A DNA stretch of 23,403 nucleotides from a virus. The stretch lies in IMG/VR virus record IMGVR_UViG_3300043313_000857, positions 1-23,403 of that record; one strand, 5' to 3'. Every line of letters starts with the position of its first letter. Position 1 is the stretch's first letter. A model generated the notes under the pieces. That model was not told the origin of the DNA. It did not search any database and was given only the letters and a program-made list of their open reading frames with translations. Positions 14,580-20,548 of this stretch are shown here, one piece after another. A program made the translations under genes and the position numbers.

Positions 14580-14807
14580 TTAGTTGAGGTCTGCGCTCAC
14601 CGTCGTCATGGCCCAGATGAGAATCCGGTGCAGTCGATCCACGTACAGCTCGAAGCTCTCCTTCGTCCGCTCACCATGCAGGTCGGCGAGGGCGGACTCC
14701 ATCTCGCGCATGACCTGCGCGTGGATGGCGGGCTTCATGGTCTGGAGCTCGTCCAGCAGTCTCCGGATGGTCAGGAGGGCGTCGCGGAACTCCTCGTCGT
14801 CGGTCAT
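14580..14807 (-). CDS. Small acidic helical protein (75 aa), leftward
   Basis: This 75-residue protein starts MTDDEEFRDALLTIRRLLDE and is helical throughout (AIHAQVMREMESALADLHGE, SFELYVDRLHRILIWAMTTV). The start at 14807 is chosen over an upstream TTG because GAGG sits 9 bases before it. That SD is in the loop of a perfect hairpin (14810-14826), suggesting controlled translation. It is divergent from integrase and beside the direct repeats of the presumed attP, so a role in integration, excision or lysogeny control is possible but unproven. No HTH or catalytic motif is visible. Confidence 0.65.
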   Translation of the reverse strand: MTDDEEFRDALLTIRRLLDELQTMKPAIHAQVMREMESALADLHGERTKESFELYVDRLHRILIWAMTTVSADLN

Positions 14808-14809
14808 TG

Positions 14810-14826
14810 GTGCACGCCTCGTGCAC
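14810..14826 (-). promoter_or_regulatory. Perfect hairpin/operator over an SD
   Basis: GTGCACG (14810-14816), a three-base spacer and CGTGCAC (14820-14826) form a perfect 7-bp inverted repeat starting three bases upstream of the leftward ATG at 14807. On the mRNA the loop AGG is part of the only SD. The element could be a protein operator, an mRNA hairpin that hides the ribosome site, or both. Confidence 0.5.
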
Positions 14827-14849
14827 AAACCCGGACAGAAACCGGGACA
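14824..14849 (+). repeat. 26-bp direct repeat, copy 1 (integrase arm-type site?)
   Basis: This copy matches 15000-15025 with a single mismatch at 14844 (G versus C). Internally it holds two versions of AAACCCGGACAG at a 12-bp period, the second altered. Paired direct repeats flanking the region upstream of a tyrosine integrase fit arm-type integrase or excisionase sites; that function is inferred. Confidence 0.6.
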
Positions 14850-14971
14850 CCCCTTCGCCGATAACGCTGTGACCTGGGCTTATGCCTCCCATTTCCGTTA
14901 CCCTTCATGGACGTTGTAGCCCCACGTCAAACGATACGTTCGGCCCGTGACCTGGGGGAATCGGTGCGCCC

Positions 14972-14991
14972 TGTAGCGTTGTGTAGCATTG
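14972..14991 (+). promoter_or_regulatory. Tandem operator-like repeats upstream of integrase
   Basis: TGTAGCGTTG (14972-14981) and TGTAGCATTG (14982-14991) are adjacent, one helical turn apart. The same nine bases, TGTAGCGTT, occur on the minus strand at 16949-16941 inside the repressor promoter region. This suggests the repressor or another regulator binds both places. Confidence 0.45.
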
Positions 14992-14999
14992 CTGCACGA

Positions 15000-15025
15000 C
15001 ACAAACCCGGACAGAAACCCGGACA
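15000..15025 (+). repeat. 26-bp direct repeat, copy 2
   Basis: Partner of 14824-14849. This copy has two identical tandem 12-mers AAACCCGGACAG (15003-15014 and 15015-15026). It runs into the integrase SD (AGGAG 15025-15029), so a protein bound here would also affect integrase expression. Confidence 0.6.
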
Positions 15026-15038
15026 GGAGACGACCCCG

Positions 15039-16217
15039 ATGACGACCCCGAAGGCGCCCCGCAAGGGCTACGAGAAGATCAAGCTGGCCCGCGGTGAGGG
15101 CACGCTGCGCTGGGTCGCCGACCGCAAGCGTTGGCGCCTCGACCACTCCGTCGAGGGTCACGACTACACCGAGCTCGGCTTCGACCGCGCCGACTGCGAA
15201 GCCAAGCGCGACGCCCGCCGAGCCCGCCTGCGCGGTGAGGTCGCGGTCGTGCCGGAGGGCGCGACGTTGACGATCGCGGCCATGTTCGCCGAGTGGGTCG
15301 ACCACGAGACCACGATCCACGGCAAGGCCCATCCGACGATCAAGTCGAACCGCTGGGCCGCCCGTGTCATCACCCGCGCCGCCGGTCACCGTGACGTCAT
15401 CGCGCTGACGTCGGTCGGTGCCCGCTCGATCCTGATCGAGCTGTCCAAGACGTACAAGAGCACGCCGAAGCTGCGGTCCGTGTTCAACCAGGCGCTCCAG
15501 TTCCTCGTCGACACCGGCCGCCGCCCGACCAACCCGCTGACCGGCGCGGCGCGCATCAAGAGCGACGACGCGCTGGCCAACCCGACCGAGTGGCTGTCGG
15601 AGCTCGAGGCCGTCACGACGCTCGCCTACTTCGCCGCCAACTCGACCCGCGAGCACGCCGCGCTAGCGGTGTCAATGCTCGCCGGCCTACGCCCCGGCGA
15701 AGCCTGCGCGCTGGCGTGGTCCGAGGTCGACTGGGACCGCATGACGATCACCGTCGACTTCACCGTGGACCGCGCCACCGGCAAGGCGAGCCCGAAGCTC
15801 AAGACCGACCACCACGGTGAGCGCCACCGCCGCGCCGCCCACCGCACCGTCCCGATGTCGGCCGAGCTGGCCAAGATCCTGCGCCAGCGCCAGCGCGAGC
15901 AGATGGCGACGGGCGACTCGAGCGGCTACGTGTTCGCCAAGAACGGCGAGCCGATGCAACCCCAGGACCTGTTCTACGCATCCAAGGCGGTGTCAGCTGC
16001 CGTCGGCCACGGGCGCCACGTCAGCCCCAACGGCTACCGCCACACGTTCGCGTCGCGCCTCGCCGCCCGCAGCTTCCCGGCCACCCTCGGCGCCGCGCTG
16101 ATGGGCCACGTCGACGCGACGATGTGGAACACCACCTACACCCACGCCACCGAGGACACCGACACCATCAACCTCGACCAGTGGCTCGCCCTCACGCCGA
16201 TCGAGGCCGTCGTCTAA
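15039..16217 (+). CDS. int: Tyrosine integrase
   Basis: This 392-residue site-specific recombinase integrates the phage at attB. It has an N-terminal arm-binding-like segment (residues 1-70), a core-binding SAM-like domain (about 75-175) and a catalytic domain (185-392). Visible catalytic positions are R218 (AGLRPGEA), a Lys/Arg-rich beta-hairpin about 250-271 with HRTVPM, R334 in NGYRHTFAS, H357 in LMGHVDA and nucleophile Y367 (TTYTH). The first residue of the HxxR box is Asn331 instead of His, a tolerated but uncommon change. The ATG at 15039 has SD AGGAG (15025-15029); an in-frame ATG at 14907 would place the att repeats inside the gene. The repressor operon converges on its 3' end. Confidence 0.93.
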   Translation: MTTPKAPRKGYEKIKLARGEGTLRWVADRKRWRLDHSVEGHDYTELGFDRADCEAKRDARRARLRGEVAVVPEGATLTIAAMFAEWVDHETTIHGKAHPTIKSNRWAARVITRAAGHRDVIALTSVGARSILIELSKTYKSTPKLRSVFNQALQFLVDTGRRPTNPLTGAARIKSDDALANPTEWLSELEAVTTLAYFAANSTREHAALAVSMLAGLRPGEACALAWSEVDWDRMTITVDFTVDRATGKASPKLKTDHHGERHRRAAHRTVPMSAELAKILRQRQREQMATGDSSGYVFAKNGEPMQPQDLFYASKAVSAAVGHGRHVSPNGYRHTFASRLAARSFPATLGAALMGHVDATMWNTTYTHATEDTDTINLDQWLALTPIEAVV

Positions 16218-16224
16218 AAAGACA

Positions 16225-16392
16225 TCACCCTGCCTCGCCGGCGAGCTGACGGACACGGGGCAGCTGGTCCCGCGACAACAGGGCGAGGACGGTGATCGGC
16301 TCACCGCCGTCGACCGGCTGCCAGTACAGGCGCCAGGCCGTCATGGTGCCGGTGTCGTGCTCGGTGACGCGCTCGAAGCGGGTGCAGATCAT
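16225..16392 (-). CDS. Small protein downstream of the repressor (55 aa)
   Basis: This third gene of the leftward immunity operon has an ATG overlapping the previous stop (ATGA). The 55-residue product (MICTRFERVTEHDTGTMTAW, then RLYWQPVDGGEPITVLALL) looks like a small beta-sheet with a C-terminal helix (RDQLPRVRQLAGEAG). No family is recognised. It ends 8 bp from the integrase stop in convergent orientation. It may belong to lysogeny control or be a lysogenically expressed accessory gene. Confidence 0.55.
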   Translation of the reverse strand: MICTRFERVTEHDTGTMTAWRLYWQPVDGGEPITVLALLSRDQLPRVRQLAGEAG

Positions 16393-16505
16393 CGCTCACG
16401 GGCCTCGCGGTCGCGTTGGACCGCGACGACCGGGGCGCGCTGGAGGTGCTCGGCGTACCGCAGCAGCGCCTCGACGTCATCCAGCGTGGGCCGATCGGCC
16501 GTCAC
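16389..16505 (-). CDS. Small protein in the repressor operon (38 aa)
   Basis: A GTG start lies 29 bases inside the repressor 3' end and the stop overlaps the next ATG, so translation is probably coupled across the operon. The product is MTADRPTLDDVEALLRYAEH followed by a basic helix (LQRAPVVAVQRDREARER). It looks like a short helical hairpin. The function is unknown; tight tiling is the main support. Confidence 0.45.
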   Translation of the reverse strand: MTADRPTLDDVEALLRYAEHLQRAPVVAVQRDREARER

Positions 16506-16917
16506 CCGCAGCCGCCCGCAGCCGCGCAACCTCGGCGCGGAGCTCGGCGATCTCGCGTGCGGTCGCATCCGGCCCGAACCGGTCGATCACCTCGACGAGC
16601 TCGTCGCTCGACATGATCCGCACCAGCCGCACGGCCCGCTGGCGCAGCGCCTCGACCTCGGCGTTCGCCGCCGTGCCCGACATCGCGTACAGCGTGCCCG
16701 GCTCCATGTCGAGCGCCTGCTCGACGCGCTGGAGCGTCGGGCGGTGCGGCGCGTCGCGTACCCCCGCTTCGAGCTCGTGCCACGTCTTGCGCGAGATGTG
16801 CGCTGACAAGGCGGCTTCCGTCTTCGTCAGCCCGAGACGCTCGCGTGCTTCGCGGATCGTGTTCCCGATCAGCGACGCGGCATTCGTGGCTGGTGTCGTT
16901 GTGGTCTTGGTGCTCAT
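16477..16917 (-). CDS. Xre-family repressor (putative immunity repressor)
   Basis: This 146-residue DNA-binding protein has a helix-turn-helix at about residues 16-72 (IREARERLGLTKTEAALSAH, then ISRKTWHELEAG and TLQRVEQALDMEPGTLYAM). A C-terminal helix (residues ~112-138, REIAELRAEVARLRAAAG) probably forms a dimerising coiled coil. It lacks a LexA-type protease domain, so induction would not be by RecA-driven self-cleavage. The ATG at 16917 is chosen over upstream codons in the same frame because it follows GGGTGG and the operator. It is the sole HTH repressor divergent from the early operon and is thus the best candidate for the lysogeny switch. Confidence 0.8.
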   Translation of the reverse strand: MSTKTTTTPATNAASLIGNTIREARERLGLTKTEAALSAHISRKTWHELEAGVRDAPHRPTLQRVEQALDMEPGTLYAMSGTAANAEVEALRQRAVRLVRIMSSDELVEVIDRFGPDATAREIAELRAEVARLRAAAGDGRSAHAG

Positions 16918-16925
16918 CTTCCACC

Positions 16926-16956
16926 CATGTAACACCGTTAACGCTACATGATGCAA
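16926..16956 (-). promoter_or_regulatory. Repressor promoter with embedded operator
   Basis: On the minus strand, TTGCAT (16956-16951) is a -35 candidate, with GTTACA/TTACAT about 17-18 bases later. Between and over them lies an imperfect palindrome: outer arms CATGTA (16926-16931) and TACATG (16945-16950), and inner perfect CGTTAACG (16936-16943). The half TGTAGCGTT also occurs upstream of integrase. The layout fits autoregulation by the repressor. Confidence 0.45.
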
Positions 16957-17184
16957 CAACCTGCACCGTTTGGCCCTTGCGACCGCTCCGATTCACCGGG
17001 CACCCCCCACTGGGTTCTAGTTCGTTTCGATTCGTCACCTGAGTAGGTGGCTGCCCGCTCACCCCCGGCCCCAAGACTCTCGCGCCCGCAGGGTCCGGGC
17101 GGGCGCAGTGGGAGCGACGGTACTCCAGTCGCCCGGCGCACTCAACCCGAAGTGATACCCCGCGCAACAATCCGCACTGCACCC

Positions 17185-17214
17185 TTGTGCGCGTCTCGCC
17201 GCTGTGCGTAACGT
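17185..17214 (+). promoter_or_regulatory. Candidate early rightward promoter
   Basis: TTGTGC (17185-17190), an 18-base spacer and TAACGT (17209-17214) precede the ATG at 17223 by eight bases. No SD lies between, so the transcript would be essentially leaderless, a common actinobacterial arrangement. It would drive the whole early operon, whose genes overlap or nearly touch from here to the right end. Confidence 0.45.
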
Positions 17215-17222
17215 TCGGGTCA

Positions 17223-17504
17223 ATGCGAAACGACACGTCCGCCCCGCGTCGCCGCCCCCAGACGGGCACCGCCGCACGGGTCTCCAAGCTGGAGTCCCGA
17301 CGTCGGGCCGCCCAGTCTGCCCGCGATCGCAACGACGATCGACCCCTGCTGTCGGTCGAGGCGGCCGCCCGGTACCTCGGCGTCAGTCGCTGGACGATCT
17401 ACCGGCTGATCGACTCGGGTGAGCTCAAGGCCCACAAGGTCGGCACCCGCTACAAGATCCGCCCCGCCGACATCGATCGCTATCTCGGCCTCGAGGCGTC
17501 GTGA
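17223..17504 (+). CDS. Excisionase-like HTH protein
   Basis: This 93-residue protein has a basic N-terminal tail (residues 1-38, rich in Arg) and a MerR/helix_turn_helix_17-type domain (residues 42-90: LLSVEAAARYLGVSRWTIYR, LIDSGELKAHKVGTRYKIRP, ADIDRYL). This domain is used by phage excisionases and by small transcription regulators. As first gene of the early operon opposite the repressor it could be the recombination directionality factor or a Cro/activator-like regulator. The ATG at 17223 is preferred over the in-frame upstream GTG because of promoter position. Confidence 0.7.
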   Translation: MRNDTSAPRRRPQTGTAARVSKLESRRRAAQSARDRNDDRPLLSVEAAARYLGVSRWTIYRLIDSGELKAHKVGTRYKIRPADIDRYLGLEAS

Positions 17505-17662
17505 TGCTCGAGCTCGTCATCGCCCTCCTGGCCGGCGTCCTCATCATCGACGTCGCCATCCAGGTCGCCGGCATGGTCGACCGCAACCGTCGCCGCCGCC
17601 GCGACGAAGCATCGCGGGCCCGCATCCGCTCCGAGCTCAACCACCCGTCCCGTCGGCAATGA
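17504..17662 (+). CDS. Small single-TM protein (52 aa)
   Basis: The ATG overlaps the previous stop (TGATG), and the TGA overlaps the exonuclease start (ATGA). The product has one N-terminal membrane helix (LVIALLAGVLIIDVAIQVAG) and a basic cytoplasmic tail (RNRRRRRDEASRARIRSE). Small early membrane proteins of this form in phages are sometimes superinfection-exclusion factors; nothing in this sequence proves that. Confidence 0.6.
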   Translation: MLELVIALLAGVLIIDVAIQVAGMVDRNRRRRRDEASRARIRSELNHPSRRQ

Positions 17663-19149
17663 CGCTGCTCGACCCCGGCACCGACACCGGCGACTTCCCC
17701 CGCGACAACTGGGGCCGCCCGCTCGTCATCCCGCCCGGCGCCACCAACCCGGTGCCCTACATCCGGGCGAGCTCGGCGGCCAAGACCGTCGAGGACACCT
17801 ACAACCTCGAGATGTGGGCGCGGCGCAACGTCGTGTTCGGCATGGCCCGCGACGCCAGCCTGGCCGCCCGGGTCCTCGCCCTCGGCGGCGACCCGTCCAC
17901 CTGGGACCTCGCCACCCGCAAGCAGGTCAACCGCATCCACGAGGACGCGGCCGCCGTCGCCCTGGCCCACAAGCGCGCCGATATCGGCACCGCCGTGCAC
18001 CGCCTCACCGAACGCGTCGACCGGGGCGAGGATGTCGTCGCCGGCCCGTACGAGCCGGACCTCGAGGCGTACGTCAACGTGCTGATCGACGTCGGGCTCA
18101 CCATCACCCATGTCGAGTGCCGGATGGTGTGCGACAGCCTGCAGATGGCCGGCACCGCCGATCGCATCGTGCGCGACCGCGACGGCCGCCACCGCATCCT
18201 CGACCTGAAGACCGGCGAGTCCGTCGAGTACGGCGCGCTGGGCTGGGCGGCGCAGCTCGCCGCCTACGCCCACGGCTCGCTGTACGACCCGGCCACCGGC
18301 GAGCGCCTCGACACCCCGGCGCTGGACCGCTCCGTCGGCTACATCTGCCATCTCCCCGCCGGTGAGGGCTTCTGCCGGCTGTACGAGATCGATTTGGTGG
18401 CCGGGCACCGCGCCGCCGTGCTCGCCAACGAGATCCGCTCCGTGCGGCGCGAGTCGAAGCGTTGGATCTCACCGCTCACCACCTCGGCGCCGGTGGCCGA
18501 GGCGATCGTGCGCCACCCCGCCGCCCGCGACCGGCGCGAGGAACTGCGGGCTCGCTACCGCACACTGACCGCCGAGGCGCAGGCCGCGTTCCGCGCCCGT
18601 GCCGTCGACGCCGATGATCTCGACGCCGTCGAGGTCGCTCTCGACGAGCTCGAGTCGGGGGTGGCGGTCGCTACGCCCGTCGCGGCCGCCGCCCCCACTG
18701 CCGGTGAGATTAACGAAGCCCTCGGCCGTGGGCACGACGAAGGTGGCCCGCACCCCGACGGCTGGGATGACATCGAGGGCACGTACCTGTTGCTGCCCGA
18801 CACGGTGCGGGCCTGGTTCGCCGCCACCGTCACCGAGGCCAACCGCGCCGGTGTCCCGTTCCACGGCCACTACGACCGCACCGCCCGCCGCTACCACCTC
18901 TACCGCGGGCTGATCGCCGTCGCCCAGCAGTTCGACGACGTCTGCGACGACCTCACCGACGTCGTGCGCGGCATCGCCGCCTACATCATCGGCGACGTCG
19001 CTCTGTTCCCGTCGGTCACCGTCGGCCACGCCGTCGGGGCGATGGACGCCGACGAGGCCGAGCGGTTCGCCGAGTGCTGCGCCCTCTACGTCAGCGGTCA
19101 CATGGCCGCCGACGTGTCCGGGCCGCACCTGCGCCTCGTGCCCACCTGA
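17659..19149 (+). CDS. RecB/Cas4-like PD-(D/E)XK exonuclease
   Basis: This 496-residue protein probably resects DNA ends for recombination. The nuclease core spans about residues 105-205: H114 (GTAVHRLTE), E153 (HVECRM), D168 (AGTADRIV), then D182-L-K184 (LDLKTG) and Q199 (QLAAYA), the standard RecB-family series. The C-terminal region (about 330-496) is an added helical domain of unknown role, with a Pro/Ala-rich joint near residues 345-360. No FeS-cluster Cys set like that of Cas4 or AddB is evident. The pairing with an SSB-like protein just downstream fits a phage recombination module. The frame is open further upstream but starts at ATG 17659 by the ATGA overlap. Confidence 0.85.
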   Translation: MTLLDPGTDTGDFPRDNWGRPLVIPPGATNPVPYIRASSAAKTVEDTYNLEMWARRNVVFGMARDASLAARVLALGGDPSTWDLATRKQVNRIHEDAAAVALAHKRADIGTAVHRLTERVDRGEDVVAGPYEPDLEAYVNVLIDVGLTITHVECRMVCDSLQMAGTADRIVRDRDGRHRILDLKTGESVEYGALGWAAQLAAYAHGSLYDPATGERLDTPALDRSVGYICHLPAGEGFCRLYEIDLVAGHRAAVLANEIRSVRRESKRWISPLTTSAPVAEAIVRHPAARDRREELRARYRTLTAEAQAAFRARAVDADDLDAVEVALDELESGVAVATPVAAAAPTAGEINEALGRGHDEGGPHPDGWDDIEGTYLLLPDTVRAWFAATVTEANRAGVPFHGHYDRTARRYHLYRGLIAVAQQFDDVCDDLTDVVRGIAAYIIGDVALFPSVTVGHAVGAMDADEAERFAECCALYVSGHMAADVSGPHLRLVPT

Positions 19150-19182
19150 TCTCCCATCAAGCAACCAACCAAGGAGAAGCAC

Positions 19183-19575
19183 ATGCCTTTCAACGACCCT
19201 TCCGCAGGCGGCGACAAGCTGCCGCTCGACCAGCTCGTCGGCGCACTGCTGCTCGTCGAGGTGCGCGAGCAGACCGGCGAGATCCAGACGACGTTCGGGC
19301 CGGCGACGGCCATCCGCGCCGATGTCCACGTCCTCGACGGCGCCCGCAAGGGCGAGCGCTACGACGACACGCTGATCTTCCCCCGCAAGTTGCAGTCGCA
19401 GTTGCGGGGCTCCATCGGCGGGATGGTCATCGGCCGCCTCGGCAAGGGCACGGCCAAGGCCGGGCAGTCCCCGCCGTGGCAGCTCGACGCCGCCAGCGAG
19501 GCCGACAAGGCCATCGGCGAGCGCTACCTCGCCCATGTGCAGATGCAGTCCGCCTCGGTCGAGGAGCCGTTCTAA
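19183..19575 (+). CDS. SSB-like protein
   Basis: This 130-residue protein has beta-rich segments compatible with an OB fold (ALLLVEVREQTGEIQTTFGP, TAIRADVHVLDG, DDTLIFPRKLQSQLR) and ends ASVEEPF. This resembles the acidic-Phe tip by which bacterial SSB recruits partners. Proteins starting MPFNDPS...DKLPL are found beside exonuclease genes in other actinophages (recalled, not searched). SD AAGGAGAA lies 7-8 bases before the ATG. It is likely to bind single-stranded DNA made by the upstream exonuclease; the fold is inferred, not shown. Confidence 0.6.
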   Translation: MPFNDPSAGGDKLPLDQLVGALLLVEVREQTGEIQTTFGPATAIRADVHVLDGARKGERYDDTLIFPRKLQSQLRGSIGGMVIGRLGKGTAKAGQSPPWQLDAASEADKAIGERYLAHVQMQSASVEEPF

Positions 19576-19646
19576 GCATGAAACCAACGCGCATCCCGCG
19601 CCGTCTCGGCAAGACGTTCCAACCCGCCCACCAACAGGAGGCAACC

Positions 19647-20024
19647 ATGACCACACCCACCGATCCCACGATCCTCGACACCGCGGCACTTGCCCCGCCC
19701 AAGGGCCAGGTCGACGGTTCCTGCGCCGGCCTGCCGCTCGACGCTTGGCGCCGCGGTGACCCGCTCGAGGAAGTGCAGACGGCGATCCAGTTCCTCGTCG
19801 CCCACCCGGAGGTGCAGACGATGGCCTATTGCCACGACGTCAGCCCGCAGGAGTGGCAGACCCACGACCGCCGCCAGATGGCTGCGGGCAAGGCGTGGGC
19901 GGCCCGTGAGTACCCGCACCTCAACATCAAGCTGCGCTCGATCACGATGCCGTACCGCAGCGTCGGCAACGACGTCACCGTCGTGTACGCCGAGGTCGTG
20001 AAGGCGAAGAAGGTGGCGGTGTGA
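19647..20024 (+). CDS. Hypothetical early protein (125 aa)
   Basis: The ATG at 19647 follows an excellent SD AGGAGG (19636-19641) at five bases. An in-frame ATG at 19578 would add 23 basic residues but has no SD. The first ~35 residues are Thr/Pro/Ala-rich; the core contains a helix (DPLEEVQTAIQFLVAHPEVQ), a CHD-containing strand region (TMAYCHDVSPQEWQTHD) and a C-terminal beta pair (KLRSITMPYRSVGNDVTVVY). The end is Lys-rich. It lies in the recombination module; the function is unknown. Confidence 0.6.
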   Translation: MTTPTDPTILDTAALAPPKGQVDGSCAGLPLDAWRRGDPLEEVQTAIQFLVAHPEVQTMAYCHDVSPQEWQTHDRRQMAAGKAWAAREYPHLNIKLRSITMPYRSVGNDVTVVYAEVVKAKKVAV

Positions 20025-20548
20025 CTGCGCTCGACGATGTCGTCGAGGCCATCCGCGCCGCCGACGATGACGGGTGGGCGGTGGCCGACGCCATCGCCCG
20101 CATCCCGCCCCGCGGCGAGTCCGGCTACGTGACGAACGAGGGCATCGCCCGCTACATCGCGACCAAGCACCCGACGGAATACTCACCGAGCTACATCGGC
20201 CGGATGCGACAGACCGCCGACGCATTCCCTGTGGGGAATCGATTCCCCACAGTTCCGTTCACGGCTCACTACATCCTCCGTCGCAACCCGGAGAAGTTGG
20301 TCGAGTGGGCGAAAGCCCACCCGAACCAACCGCTGTCGGCGACCGAGGCGGACAAGCTCCGTCCGAAGTCAGCGGCGTCGACGGAGAAGCCGGATGCGTG
20401 GAAGCAAAAGGTCGACCGGGCGCTCGGTGTGATCGCCAACCTCGCCGAAAACGATCCGACGTGGACGATCGGTGTTCTGGAGCAGGCGATCGCCACGCTG
20501 GAGCAGCAGTACCCGAAGGCGAAGCGCCGTGACCTGCGAGCTGTGTGA
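20021..20548 (+). CDS. HTH-like early protein carrying a perfect palindrome
   Basis: This 175-residue protein starts at GTG 20021 inside the previous stop. The N-terminal half looks like a helix-turn-helix unit (TNEGIARYIATKHPTEYSPS, then YIGRMRQTADAF). The C-terminal half is helical (KVDRALGVIANLAENDPTWT, IGVLEQAIATLEQQYPKAKR). The link between them, VGNRFPTVP, is encoded by a perfect 24-bp palindrome. One reading is a DNA-binding protein whose own gene holds its target, as replication initiators do; that is speculation. Confidence 0.55.
   Translation: MTALDDVVEAIRAADDDGWAVADAIARIPPRGESGYVTNEGIARYIATKHPTEYSPSYIGRMRQTADAFPVGNRFPTVPFTAHYILRRNPEKLVEWAKAHPNQPLSATEADKLRPKSAASTEKPDAWKQKVDRALGVIANLAENDPTWTIGVLEQAIATLEQQYPKAKRRDLRAV
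20229..20252. repeat. Perfect 24-bp palindrome
   Basis: The half CTGTGGGGAATC (20229-20240) is followed directly by its exact reverse complement (20241-20252), with no spacer. It lies inside the coding region of the HTH-like gene. Each arm contains TTCCCCACA, seven of nine bases matching the actinobacterial DnaA box TTGTCCACA. It is a possible operator or origin element. Confidence 0.85.

Larger units (their letters stand above)
14827..15038. other. Divergent regulatory region, probable attP
   Basis: This non-coding region lies between the leftward gene at 14807 and integrase. It holds 26-bp direct repeats at both ends, a 10-bp direct repeat GTGACCTGGG (14869-14878 and 14947-14956), the short inverted repeat AACG-ATA-CGTT around 14929-14939 and operator-like repeats at 14972-14991. 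This density of repeats next to int is what an attP with arm sites looks like. No tRNA fragment was recognised, so the core and host target cannot be named. The integrase frame is open back to 14907 but is better started at 15039. Confidence 0.45.
16918..17222. other. Divergent control region between repressor and early operon
   Basis: About 305 bases without a convincing gene. The repressor promoter/operator occupies 16926-16956 and the early promoter 17185-17214. The middle (about 16,990-17,150) has mixed composition and some short inverted repeats, but nothing I can name; no ORF with SD and coding-like composition was found. AGTGATACCCCG (17151-17162) repeats a 12-mer from 14535-14546. This is where the lysis-lysogeny decision is probably read. 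Confidence 0.55.

Noticed and set aside
14580-14807. Toxin-antitoxin module
   Set aside because: Only one gene with no toxin or antitoxin motif and no partner in the overlapping arrangement typical of such pairs.
14907-15038. Longer integrase starting at ATG 14907
   Set aside because: It would read through the att-like repeats and lacks an SD; ATG 15039 has AGGAG and a normal N-terminus.
14827-15038. tRNA gene or tRNA 3' fragment as attP core
   Set aside because: I looked for acceptor and T-arm patterns (GTTCRANNC) and found none in a convincing fold.
16215-16250. Terminator for the repressor operon (palindrome CTCGCCGGCGAG then T5 on the minus strand)
   Set aside because: The palindrome is inside a coding region and 15 or more bases separate it from the short T-run; too weak to call.
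19578-19646. Start of the 19647 gene at ATG 19578
   Set aside because: No SD precedes 19578, while AGGAGG sits ideally before 19647; the extra residues look like leader sequence.
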